Part shown: positions 14,830 to 23,071 of the stretch, piece by piece
How the letters are laid out: each line of letters opens with the position of its first letter
How positions within the stretch are numbered: position 1 is the stretch's first letter
Source: an uncultured Oscillospiraceae bacterium
Lineage (GTDB): Bacteria; Bacillota; Clostridia; Oscillospirales; Oscillospiraceae
DNA: 37,758 nt
Assembly: GCA_944387125.1 (NCBI GenBank)
Contig: CALXDT010000047.1
Span: forward strand, 1-37,758
Reading direction: 5' to 3'
The notes under the pieces: model-generated
The model's database searches: none
Told to the model about the DNA's origin: nothing
The model's input: only the letters and a program-made list of their open reading frames with translations
Translations under genes and position numbers: made by a program

Positions 14830-15756
14830 TCAGCCGCCCTCCGGCAGCCCCAGCGCGCCTGTAACCAGAATCCCCAGATTGTCCCGGTAGATCTGATCCA
14901 GCTGGTCGATGGGCAGGGGATTGATCCCGGAGCCTGCTTCAATGGTATATCCCGGGCGGCGGAAATTCTGGATGAACCAGTCCTTGTACCCGGCGAAGCT
15001 GGAAGCGTATTCCGGCTCCGCCAGCGTATAGCCGCTGAGCCGGGCAAATTCCTCCCCCAGCTTCCTGGCTCCGGGCACCTCATAATTCCGGAAGGTCCAG
15101 TAGATTACCTGTCCCTGGGTATGGTAGGCCAGCACCAGCGCCGGATCCACCGCGTCGGTGTAGCTGGCCAGGGCGATGGTCTCCCGCTGGTTCAGCGGCG
15201 CTCTGCCCACATAGTCCCGGGGGCCGGGGCGGGTAAAGCCCTGGTCAAATTTGGTCTCCCGAGCCTGGAGCCATCCGGCCGGGTACTGCAGGTTCAGATC
15301 CACCCCCAGCAGATTTGCCTTCCACCCGTCCGGGAAGGGAATGCTGGGATAGTTTTCCGCCATGCGCCAGGCGGCTTCATATTCCAGCGTCCCGATTTCA
15401 ATGCCCCCTGTAACCAGATCCACCCCGTCGGGGTTCACCATGGGCACCAGGTAAATGGTGGCGGCGTTCAGAATGTTCCTGGCTTCCACCCCGTACAGCC
15501 GCCCCTGCTCCTGATCCGCCTGCGCCAGTTCCTGGGCAAATCTCAGCAGAACGGAGGCCGTAATCCATTCGTTGCCATGGTGGGCGGCGGTATACAGCAC
15601 CCGCCGCTCCCCCTGCCCCATCCGCAGCGCCTGCACCGGGCGGCCGTAGGCGGTGGTGGTCAGCACCTGGCTTTCCAGGCCGGGGTAGGTTCGGGTGAGA
15701 TCCCGGATAATCTCTTCGCATAACGCGCTGGTCATTGGCATATGCGTTGGCACCAT
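14830..15756 (-). CDS. M14 family zinc carboxypeptidase
   Basis: A 308-aa zinc peptidase of the carboxypeptidase A / gamma-D-glutamyl-diamino-acid endopeptidase type. Zinc ligands: HGNE (H60, E63) and the His of LVLAYHTQGQVIYW. Other motifs are YLVPMVNPDGVDLV, GVDLNLQYPAGW and the catalytic Glu in GYTIEAGSGINPLPI. There is no signal peptide and no LysM domain, so it is probably cytoplasmic and may recycle muropeptides. I chose ATG 15756, which follows GAGGTGAT; ATG 15801 in the same frame has no RBS. It stands alone, convergent to tatD. Confidence 0.85.
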   Translation of the reverse strand: MVPTHMPMTSALCEEIIRDLTRTYPGLESQVLTTTAYGRPVQALRMGQGERRVLYTAAHHGNEWITASVLLRFAQELAQADQEQGRLYGVEARNILNAATIYLVPMVNPDGVDLVTGGIEIGTLEYEAAWRMAENYPSIPFPDGWKANLLGVDLNLQYPAGWLQARETKFDQGFTRPGPRDYVGRAPLNQRETIALASYTDAVDPALVLAYHTQGQVIYWTFRNYEVPGARKLGEEFARLSGYTLAEPEYASSFAGYKDWFIQNFRRPGYTIEAGSGINPLPIDQLDQIYRDNLGILVTGALGLPEGG

Positions 15757-15941
15757 AGTCAAGCGATCACCTCGCATCAGAATATGCTTTCGGCGGGCCA
15801 TTCAGAATCCCAAGTGCGCATTTTCGCCGCCGTTCCAGAATTCTGTACCGCAAACATGAGTATATTATCCAAATGATAGAGGTAGAATCTGAACATTATG
15901 CCAAAATTGTGAACAACATTTGGATTCACCGCCTGTTTTTC
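15757..15941. other. Gap upstream of glycogen phosphorylase
   Basis: AT-rich DNA with no gene. It must hold the promoter of the leftward M14 gene, but I cannot pick one with confidence. Confidence 0.4.
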
Positions 15942-15970
15942 TTGACAAAATCAAAAAAAGGTATTATTTT
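15942..15970 (+). promoter_or_regulatory. Promoter of glycogen phosphorylase
   Basis: TTGACA (15942-15947) with TATTTT (15965-15970) at 17 nt. Poly-A around the spacer may act as a curved element. The leader to the start codon is about 105 nt; no riboswitch is recognised. Confidence 0.65.
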
Positions 15971-16082
15971 AATAAAGTATGCTGCATAACTGGAAACGTT
16001 TTAAGTTGTTTCCGGAATTCGCAGCCTGAATCAAAAACAACGGCGGCATGACCGCCTGAATCTGATAGAACGGAGAATCGAT

Positions 16083-18416
16083 ATGGAACTGAATTGCAGC
16101 AATATTCTGAAATGGACCGAAGCCCAGCTGAAATATACCTATGACGTCTCCCTGGAAAAAGCAACCCCCCAGGAGCTGCACGAAGCCCTGGGTCAGGCCG
16201 TGATGATGGCCATTTCCGACAACTGGAGCCGTTCCAAGCGGGAGCGTATGCACAGCCGGAAGGCCTACTACATCTCCGCCGAATACCTCATCGGCCGTCT
16301 GGTGTACAGCAACCTGTACAACCTGGGCATTCTGGAGCAGATGAAGGAGCTGTTCGCCCAGCGGGGCGTGGATCTGGCGATTCTGGAAGACATCGAAGAC
16401 GATGCTTTGGGCAACGGCGGTCTGGGCCGTCTGGCCGCCTGCTTCCTGGATTCCGCCGTCTCCACCAACATCCCCCTGTCCGGCTACGGCCTGCGTTATA
16501 AGTTCGGCCTGTTCAAGCAGAGCTTTGACGAAAGCGGCAGCCAGGTGGAGCAGGCGGACGACTGGACGAAATTCGGCGATCCCTGGTCCTTCCGCCGGTA
16601 CAACCACACCGTCAAAATCCGCTTCCCCGACCACACCGTGCTGGCGGTGCCCTATGACGTCCCTGTGGTAGGCTACGGCACCGACAATGTAGGCACCCTG
16701 CGTCTGTGGCAGTGCGAGGCCGAGGAGGAGCTGGACTTCAACGCCTTCAACGATCAGGATTATCTCCGGGCTCTGGCCGCCAAGAACAAGGCCGAGGACA
16801 TCACCCGGGTTCTGTACCCCAACGACTCCACCTGGGAGGGCAAGCGGCTGCGGATCAAGCAGCAGTATGTGCTCAGCTCCGCCTCCCTGCAGGATATGCT
16901 CCGCACCTTCCGCAGCGCCTATCCCGGCGCCAGCCTCCAGCGGTTTGCCGAGGTGTACGCGGTGCAGCTGAACGACACCCATCCCGCCATGTCCATTCCC
17001 GAGCTGATTCGTCTGCTGATGGCGGAGGGTCTGAGCTTCGACGAGGCGTTCGACATTGCCCAGAAGACCTTCTCCTATACCAACCACACCGTCATGGGCG
17101 AGGCTCTGGAAAAGTGGCCTCTGGATCTGCTGCGCAGCGTGGTTCCGGAGATTGTGGACATCATCTGCCGCATCGATGAGAAGCTGAAACGGGAGCATCC
17201 CCATCTGTTCATCATCCGGGACAACACCGCCCATATGGCCAACCTGTCGGTATATGTGGGCTCCTATGTCAACGGCGTGGCTGAGATCCACAGCCAGATT
17301 CTGAAGGACGACTGCTTTAAAGAATGGTACTACGCCTTCCCGGAACGGTTCCAGAACAAAACCAACGGCATCACCCCCCGCCGCTGGATCGGCCTGTGCA
17401 ACCCGGAGCTTGTCGCTCTGATCACCGAGAAGGTAGGCGGCGACTTTGTGAAGGATCTGGAGCTGATCGGCCGGCTGAAGGATCACATTGACAGCGAAAC
17501 CATCGCCCGGTTCAACGCCATCAAGCGTCTGAAGAAGGAGCAGCTGTGCGCGGTTATTGAAAAGCACGAAGGGGTGAAGCTGAACCCGGACTTTATCTTC
17601 GACGTGCAGGTGAAGCGGCTCCACGAGTATAAGCGTCAGCTGCTGAACATTCTGTCCATCGTAGACATTTACTTCCGGCTGAAGGAAGGCCGTCTGCCGG
17701 ACTTCCAGCCCACGGTGTACCTGTTCGGCGCCAAGTCCGCCCCCGGCTACGCCCGGGCCAAGGCCATCATCCGCTATATCAACCGGGTGTCCAAGATGAT
17801 CAACAGCGATCCCGCTGTCAGCGACAAGCTGAAGGTGGTCTTCGTTCAGAACTACAACTGCTCCTACGCCGAGCATATCATCCCCGCCGCGGATATTTCC
17901 GAGCAGATCTCTCCCGCGGGCACCGAGGCCTCCGGCACCGGCAACATGAAGCTGATACTCAACGGCGCAGTGACCCTGGGCACCCTGGACGGCGCCAATG
18001 TGGAAATCGCCCAGGAAGCCGGCATGGAGAACGAGTATATCTTCGGCCACACGGTGGAGCAGATCAACGCCATTAAGAGCAGCTACTACGCCCGGGGCAT
18101 CTACGACAGCAATGCCGACCTGCGCCGCGCCATTAACACCCTGGTGGACGGCACCGTGCCCACCGACGACGCCCAGAGGGATCTGTTCCACGCTCTGGTA
18201 GACGGCGCCGCCTGGCATAAGGCCGACCACTACTACCTGCTGCTGGACTACGCCTCCTACCTGGACGCCAAGCTCAAGGCCAACCGGGACTATGCCGACC
18301 GGGAAGCCTTCGGCCGCAAGTGCCTGATGAACGTGGCCTCCTCCGCCAAGTTCTCCTCCGACCGTACCATTCGTCAGTACGCCCGGGAGATCTGGCACGT
18401 GGAACCCCGGTTCTGA
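16083..18416 (+). CDS. glgP: Glycogen/starch/alpha-glucan phosphorylase
   Basis: PLP-dependent GT35 enzyme that releases glucose-1-phosphate from alpha-1,4-glucans. The 777 aa are slightly shorter than the roughly 800-aa norm, with a compact N-terminus as in many bacterial forms. Signatures: EDDALGNGGLGRLAACFLDS (substrate and phosphate loop), QLNDTHPAMSIPEL, KTNGITPRRWI, VQVKRLHEYKRQLLN and the PLP site EASGTGNMKLILNG with Lys623. ATG 16083 follows GGAG at good spacing. It is a single gene between its own promoter and terminator; no glgABCD neighbours are present, so it may be expressed alone for glycogen or dietary glucan turnover. Codon use is strongly G/C-ending, as in highly expressed genes. 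Confidence 0.97.
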   Translation: MELNCSNILKWTEAQLKYTYDVSLEKATPQELHEALGQAVMMAISDNWSRSKRERMHSRKAYYISAEYLIGRLVYSNLYNLGILEQMKELFAQRGVDLAILEDIEDDALGNGGLGRLAACFLDSAVSTNIPLSGYGLRYKFGLFKQSFDESGSQVEQADDWTKFGDPWSFRRYNHTVKIRFPDHTVLAVPYDVPVVGYGTDNVGTLRLWQCEAEEELDFNAFNDQDYLRALAAKNKAEDITRVLYPNDSTWEGKRLRIKQQYVLSSASLQDMLRTFRSAYPGASLQRFAEVYAVQLNDTHPAMSIPELIRLLMAEGLSFDEAFDIAQKTFSYTNHTVMGEALEKWPLDLLRSVVPEIVDIICRIDEKLKREHPHLFIIRDNTAHMANLSVYVGSYVNGVAEIHSQILKDDCFKEWYYAFPERFQNKTNGITPRRWIGLCNPELVALITEKVGGDFVKDLELIGRLKDHIDSETIARFNAIKRLKKEQLCAVIEKHEGVKLNPDFIFDVQVKRLHEYKRQLLNILSIVDIYFRLKEGRLPDFQPTVYLFGAKSAPGYARAKAIIRYINRVSKMINSDPAVSDKLKVVFVQNYNCSYAEHIIPAADISEQISPAGTEASGTGNMKLILNGAVTLGTLDGANVEIAQEAGMENEYIFGHTVEQINAIKSSYYARGIYDSNADLRRAINTLVDGTVPTDDAQRDLFHALVDGAAWHKADHYYLLLDYASYLDAKLKANRDYADREAFGRKCLMNVASSAKFSSDRTIRQYAREIWHVEPRF

Positions 18417-18432
18417 TCCTTTATCCAAAAAC

Positions 18433-18466
18433 AAGCGGTACCCGAACAATCGGGTACCGCTTATTT
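18433..18466 (+). terminator. Intrinsic terminator of glgP
   Basis: Perfect 13-bp stem AAGCGGTACCCGA / TCGGGTACCGCTT with a 4-nt ACAA loop, followed by ATTTT. Confidence 0.9.
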
Positions 18467-18648
18467 TGCCCCAGCTTCCCCCGGCGCGCTTCTCGATCAG
18501 ATTGTGCTGGCCAGAAGATTGTTTGGATTGGATTTGCGACGATGGTGATAAGACCATCGTTTTGGGCGGGGAACACCTGTACCAACAGCGGGCAGAAAAA
18601 TTTCCCATGCTGTGTAAAGGCCATAAGCATAAAGAAGAATCCGTATAA
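18467..18648. other. Gap between convergent glgP and ABC permease genes
   Basis: No credible gene. It holds a hairpin ACGATGGT-GATAAG-ACCATCGT followed by TTT near 18538-18562, possibly a second terminator for rightward transcripts. A 60-codon frame spans it without an RBS. Confidence 0.4.
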
Positions 18649-18694
18649 AACAGGCGGTTTTCAGAACGGGAAAACGTTCTGAAAACCGCCTGTT
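18649..18694 (-). terminator. Terminator of the DUF3798-type ABC transporter operon
   Basis: Perfect 20-bp stem AACAGGCGGTTTTCAGAACG with its complement and a 6-nt loop. On the minus strand it is followed by TTTATAC. It is 40 nt past the last permease gene. Confidence 0.85.
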
Positions 18695-18735
18695 GGCGTT
18701 TCAAATGCCCTTTGCTTCCGGGCGCTTCCGGAATA

Positions 18736-20190
18736 TTATGCCTTCTTCTTGCTGTTTCCCGCCAGCTTCCAGGCGTGCATTGCCAGGGAGACGGCGATCA
18801 CGCCGTAGGAGAAGAACATCCGGATGTATTCGCTGATGGCGGAATCGCCCACCAGCTGGGTAGCCGCCAGAGGCGCCACAACGAACAGGGTGTGGAACAG
18901 GAACACGCCGATGATGGCCTGCTTGTTGGTGGCCTTCTGGACGTTGGCGCCGCCCACCAGGATGGCCGCCACGGAGTAAAGACCCACGTTGTCCTGCTGC
19001 TGCACGGTATTGAAGGTGCCCAGGTTCTGCAGGAAGATCAGCTGGCCCCAGGCAGCCAGCACCGTGGAGATGCAGGTGGCAATGATCCGGATCTTGTCCA
19101 CATTGATGCCCGCGCTGGTAGCCACGCTCCGGTTCTGCCCCACGGTGCGCATATTCTGACCCAGCCGGGTGTTCAGAATCCAGCTGTTGAACAGCACGTA
19201 GAGGCAGATCACCGCCAGGGTCATGGCCGGCAGCCGCACCGCCCGGTAGACCTTGGAAACCACGGGAATCATGGCGGAGATCACCAGCACAGCTCCCAGA
19301 ATCACCCATTTCAGGGCTTTGGCGAACATGGGATCCGCTTTTCCGGGACGGTTTTTCACCAGAAGCATCGCGCCCCAGAGGATCAGCGCCAGGCCGCCCA
19401 GGACAGCGGCGTCGGACAGCAGCAGCCGGGTGCCGCCCAGCATCTCATTGAGGAAGGGAATATACCGCGCCACAATGCTGAACACCAGCAGCGCGCCCCA
19501 GCCAATGAGCTTACCGGCAATGGGCTTGGACTCAGCGCCGGTCTTCTTGCCGTAGAAATATACCACCAGGGTGGACAGAAGCATCACAACGCTCAGCACC
19601 GTAAAGGTGGTCAGACAGCTGATGTCGTCCAGAGCGTATTTCAGGTTTCCGGTAAGGTCAAAGGCATTGCGAAGGCCGAAGCCCCGATCCAGCAGGTTGG
19701 GATCGTCATAGGGGATCACGCCGCCCATGATGTACAGCACGAACAGCCGGTACAGACCCGCCGCGAAGAAGCCCAGCACCAGGCCGGTGATCATCTCGGA
19801 GCCTTTGGTCTTGTTAAACAGCATGCCCTGAAGCCAGCCGAAGAGAATGGCCAGAGGGGTGGTCATCAGCACGCACAGCACAAATCCGGTGATGCCGGTG
19901 AAGCCCCAGTGGACGACCCAGAAAATGGAGATCTGGGCGGCGATAGCGCCAACCACAATGCCGAAGTTCATGCCCAAACCCGCCAGGCAGGGAATGATCA
20001 GCGCCAGCACCAGGCAGGCGTTCCGGCCGAACCGGGAGAACACCTCCGAGGCGATGTAGGACACATTGGTCTGGGCGATGGCCATGCACAGGATGCTCAG
20101 GCCTACGAACAGGATGATAACCTTGTTTTCAAAGAGGAACTGTTTGAGTGCGTCCTGCCAGCTTCTCTTGTTCAGAGGGGAATTACTCAT
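18736..20190 (-). CDS. ABC transporter permease, BPD_transp_2 family, enlarged (484 aa)
   Basis: One of two membrane subunits of an RbsC/BmpD-type importer. The family core is seen at residues 55-160 (CLVLALIIPCLAGLGMNFGIVVGAIAAQISI, GMLFNKTKGSEMITGLVLGFF) and 320-470 (LNTRLGQNMRTVGQNRSVATSAGINVDKIRII, VGLYSVAAILVGGANVQKATNKQAI). Between them, about residues 185-310, is an insertion with about four extra hydrophobic helices (TFTVLSVVMLLSTLVVYFYG, IGWGALLVFSIVARY, ALILWGAMLLV, ALKWVILGAVLVISAMIP). Usual permeases are 300-360 aa. ATG 20190 follows GGAGG and overlaps the preceding permease gene by 8 nt. It is last in the operon. Confidence 0.88.
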   Translation of the reverse strand: MSNSPLNKRSWQDALKQFLFENKVIILFVGLSILCMAIAQTNVSYIASEVFSRFGRNACLVLALIIPCLAGLGMNFGIVVGAIAAQISIFWVVHWGFTGITGFVLCVLMTTPLAILFGWLQGMLFNKTKGSEMITGLVLGFFAAGLYRLFVLYIMGGVIPYDDPNLLDRGFGLRNAFDLTGNLKYALDDISCLTTFTVLSVVMLLSTLVVYFYGKKTGAESKPIAGKLIGWGALLVFSIVARYIPFLNEMLGGTRLLLSDAAVLGGLALILWGAMLLVKNRPGKADPMFAKALKWVILGAVLVISAMIPVVSKVYRAVRLPAMTLAVICLYVLFNSWILNTRLGQNMRTVGQNRSVATSAGINVDKIRIIATCISTVLAAWGQLIFLQNLGTFNTVQQQDNVGLYSVAAILVGGANVQKATNKQAIIGVFLFHTLFVVAPLAATQLVGDSAISEYIRMFFSYGVIAVSLAMHAWKLAGNSKKKA

Positions 20191-21271
20191 TGGAAGAACC
20201 TCCTTTTGCTTTGGCCAGGGCGTACAGGATCACGCCGTTCTGGATGATCTGGCGCATGGTGTCGGAAATGTCCGTACCTGCCAGCAGCTGGTTGGACACC
20301 GGCGGCGTGAAGATCACCAGACCCTGGTACAGGAAGGTTCCCAGCAGCACATGGGCAATGGTTGCCTTGGCGGTGGTGGCGCCGCCGATGAGCACCGAGG
20401 CCACGCAGATGAAGCCGGTGTTCAGCGGGGAGGTGTACACCTGCAGGAACTCGAAGCCCTGGGAATAGATCACAATGCCCACAGCACCCAGAACGGTGGA
20501 CAGGGCAATGCCCTTGATGCGCATTTTGTCCACATCAATGCCGCTGGCCCGGGCAAAGGTGGGGTTGGCGCCGGCGGCGGTGATGGCCAGGCCCGTCCGG
20601 GAGCGGAAGTACATGTGCACAAACAGGCAGGCGCCCAGGACGAAAAGAATCGCGCCGGTGGGGATGTAGATGGAGCCGATGTTGAATCCCAGGAAGTCCG
20701 TCAGCAGGCCGCCGAAGCTGGTCTCCAGGGCCACGGAGTTCCGCACGCCCACACCGCCCAGAGGCCAGATAATCTCGCCGCTGTTGAAGGGCGCCCGGAA
20801 CCAGACGATGCACATCAGGTAGATGGCGGAGTAGCCCACGTAGGTGGTCACGGTCATTTCGCTGCCCTTGACCATGTTTAAGAGCTTGCCGTAACCAACA
20901 CCCACCAGCCAGGCCACAACGGCCGCAATGACCAGGGCAAAGAGCATGGACGCCCAGGGGCCGAAGCCCGGCAGAACGGCGTCGATCTTCTGGGCAATTT
21001 CAAACTGGATGGCCAGCAGGGTTCCCAGCAGGCCGCAGCAGATGCCCAGGCTGACGCCGAAGTTGGGGCCGACGCCGCACTTGATGGAGGGCACCATGGC
21101 CAGCACCAGAATGCCCCACATGCCCCAATACTTCAATGTGGAGGAGAAGTAGGAGGCAACGTCAATGCCGTTGACATAGGCCGTCAGCACAATGGCGGCA
21201 AAGAACAGACATACAATCAGCCGGGGCCAGCCGATGGCGTCTATGGTTTTTTTCAGTTTTTCCTTAGTCAT
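20183..21271 (-). CDS. ABC transporter permease, BPD_transp_2 family (362 aa)
   Basis: Second membrane subunit, of ordinary length, with 8-10 helices. It has the conserved loop MVKGSEMTVTTYVGYSAIYLM, the coupling region GLAITAAGANPTFARASGIDVDKMRIKGIALSTVLGA and FICVASVLIGGATTAKATIAHVLLGTFLYQG. The GSEM and ANP.FA..SGI motifs also occur in its partner, so the two derive from one family. Its ATG overlaps the ATPase stop by 8 nt (ATGACTAA). Together with the ATPase and the DUF3798-type lipoprotein it makes a complete importer. The substrate is not determinable from sequence; nucleosides or sugars are the family's usual cargo. Confidence 0.9.
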   Translation of the reverse strand: MTKEKLKKTIDAIGWPRLIVCLFFAAIVLTAYVNGIDVASYFSSTLKYWGMWGILVLAMVPSIKCGVGPNFGVSLGICCGLLGTLLAIQFEIAQKIDAVLPGFGPWASMLFALVIAAVVAWLVGVGYGKLLNMVKGSEMTVTTYVGYSAIYLMCIVWFRAPFNSGEIIWPLGGVGVRNSVALETSFGGLLTDFLGFNIGSIYIPTGAILFVLGACLFVHMYFRSRTGLAITAAGANPTFARASGIDVDKMRIKGIALSTVLGAVGIVIYSQGFEFLQVYTSPLNTGFICVASVLIGGATTAKATIAHVLLGTFLYQGLVIFTPPVSNQLLAGTDISDTMRQIIQNGVILYALAKAKGGSSNE

Positions 21272-22868
21272 GATTTTTGTCTCCTTCTACTACGCCGGAC
21301 ATGGCAAGGCCGTACTCCGCATCGGAAGCGTCCGGAGCGAAGATGCCGGTGAGCTTTCCGTCAGAAACAATGGCGATCCGGTCGCAGAGGCTGCGCAGCT
21401 CGTTCAGCTCGGAGCTGACCATGATGATGGTCATGCCCTGCTCCCGGTTCATTTTGGCCAGCAGCTCCAGCACCAGCTTTTTCGCGCCGATATCAATGCC
21501 CCGGGTGGGTTCGGAAACCACCAGCAGCTTCGGTTCCATGGTGATGGCCCGCGCCAGGCAGACCTTCTGCTGGTTGCCGCCGGAGAGCCGCCCCGCCCAC
21601 TGATCCGGGCCGGTGCAGCGGATGTCCAGCGCCTGGATCATATCCTGGGTGTGCTGGTAAGCCTGGCGGCTGTTATACTGGGTGACAGGGCCGATCTTTT
21701 TCAGGAATTTTCCCTGGATCTGCATGGCGGTAAAGGTAATGTTCTGCTGAATGGACTCCTCCAGCAGCAGACCCACGCCCCGGCGGTCCTCGGAAACGAA
21801 GGCCACGCCTTTTTGCAGCGCGTCCCCCAGCTTCTTCGGGTCGATATTCTGACCGTCGAAGGTGATCTCACCGGAAGCCGGGTACAGACCCAGGATGCCG
21901 TTGGGGATACCCACCTTGCCCTGGCCGGCCAGACCGCCGATGCCCAGAATCTCGCCCCGGCGCAGGTTCAGATCCACGCCGCGAACCCTTTCACCGGGCA
22001 TATCCACATGGAAGTCCTTCAGCGTCAGCAGCAGATCGTCATCCCGGATGCTGCGCTTATCCTCCTGGACGTCCTCCACCAGCTTTTCCACCTGACGGCC
22101 GATCATCAGCTCGGCAATCCGGGCGGCGGTGGTGTCCTTGGTTTCCAGCCGCTCCACAAAGGTGCCGTCCCGAAGCACCGTCATGGAATCGGTGACAGCA
22201 ATGACCTCGTTGATCCGGTGGGTGATGAAGACGATGGCAATGCCCTGGGAAGCGATCACCCGCATGGTCTCCAGGAGCCGATCCGCCTCGGATTCGGTCA
22301 GCACCGCGGTGGGCTCGTCGAAGATCAGCAGCTTGATGCCGGTTTTATCAATCTCCCGGGCAATTTCAACAAACTGCATATAGCCCACAGGCATGCCCGC
22401 CACCTTGGCGTATTCCTCCACCCCCAGGCCGATGGTATCCAGCGCCTTCCGGGCGTCGGCGGCCATGGCCGCGGTGTCCAGCCGTTCCAGGCTCTTCCCC
22501 AGCAGGGCGCTGGCCACGGTGGGGGTGGTGATTTCCCGGCCCAGCTTGATGTTTTCCGTCACCGTAAAGCCGGGGATCAGCATAAACTCCTGGTGCACCA
22601 TGCCGATGCCCAGCTCCATGGCCTTGTGGGGATTGTCAATGCTGACCTTCTGGCCGTCAAATTCAATGGTTCCCTCAAAGCCGCCGGTATTGTGAATCAC
22701 CGGCATACCGAACAAAATGTTCATCAAAGTAGATTTTCCGGCGCCGTTTTCGCCCATGAGGGCATGGATCTCACCGGGACGAACCTTCAGCTGGACGCCC
22801 TTGAGCACCTTGTTGCCAAAGTATTCCTTGCTGATGTCCTCCATTTTTAATACATATTCATTATTCAT
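21264..22868 (-). CDS. ABC transporter ATP-binding protein, two ABC domains (RbsA/BmpC-like)
   Basis: A 534-aa tandem ATPase. Domain 1 (5-250) has Walker A GENGAGKST (39-47), an altered signature (GMPVGYMQFVEIARE) and Walker B LLIFDEPTAVL. Domain 2 (260-520) has a degenerate Walker A (IGGLAGQGKVGIPNGI), a good signature LSGGNQQKVCLARAI and LLVVSEPTRGIDIG. One intact and one altered site is normal for sugar and nucleoside importers. ATG 22868 follows AAGGGG; the frame is open upstream to 22937 but crosses the repeat element. The gene is separated from the lipoprotein gene by 203 nt holding a hairpin element, and coupled to the permease genes. Confidence 0.93.
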   Translation of the reverse strand: MNNEYVLKMEDISKEYFGNKVLKGVQLKVRPGEIHALMGENGAGKSTLMNILFGMPVIHNTGGFEGTIEFDGQKVSIDNPHKAMELGIGMVHQEFMLIPGFTVTENIKLGREITTPTVASALLGKSLERLDTAAMAADARKALDTIGLGVEEYAKVAGMPVGYMQFVEIAREIDKTGIKLLIFDEPTAVLTESEADRLLETMRVIASQGIAIVFITHRINEVIAVTDSMTVLRDGTFVERLETKDTTAARIAELMIGRQVEKLVEDVQEDKRSIRDDDLLLTLKDFHVDMPGERVRGVDLNLRRGEILGIGGLAGQGKVGIPNGILGLYPASGEITFDGQNIDPKKLGDALQKGVAFVSEDRRGVGLLLEESIQQNITFTAMQIQGKFLKKIGPVTQYNSRQAYQHTQDMIQALDIRCTGPDQWAGRLSGGNQQKVCLARAITMEPKLLVVSEPTRGIDIGAKKLVLELLAKMNREQGMTIIMVSSELNELRSLCDRIAIVSDGKLTGIFAPDASDAEYGLAMSGVVEGDKNHD

Positions 22869-22896
22869 ATATGACCCCTTCATCATAAGCGCTGAG

Positions 22897-23026
22897 CGAT
22901 GGGCGCATGGCAGTGAACGGATGCGCAAATCGTTCAACGCTTACATTCCTTTGCCAAAATCCGGCCGTCTCGGCTGCCCGATACACGACCGAAAATGCGC
23001 CCATCGACCAGGATCGATGGGCGCAT
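22897..23026 (-). promoter_or_regulatory. Intercistronic element with alternative hairpins built from one 12-mer
   Basis: CGATGGGCGCAT occurs at 22897-22908 and 23015-23026, and its complement ATGCGCCCATCG at 22995-23006. On the minus strand the order is arm, complement, arm, so the middle copy can pair upstream (12-bp stem, 8-nt loop, then TTTTCGG, terminator-like) or downstream (toward the ATPase start). It would lower or tune ATPase and permease expression relative to the binding protein. Confidence 0.6.
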
Positions 23027-23071
23027 AGATCCGAAATTGCCTGTCAGACCCCTATCCGTTCCCGAATCCTA

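Noticed and set aside
18466..18648. A 60-codon open frame between glgP and the ABC permease
   Set aside because: No RBS, it overlaps hairpins in a convergent gap, and it shows no recognisable protein features.
16083..18704. Very long antisense frame opposite glycogen phosphorylase
   Set aside because: It is a mirror of the strongly codon-biased glgP gene. Similar antisense frames oppose secA, rny and the ABC operon; none has an RBS or family motifs.
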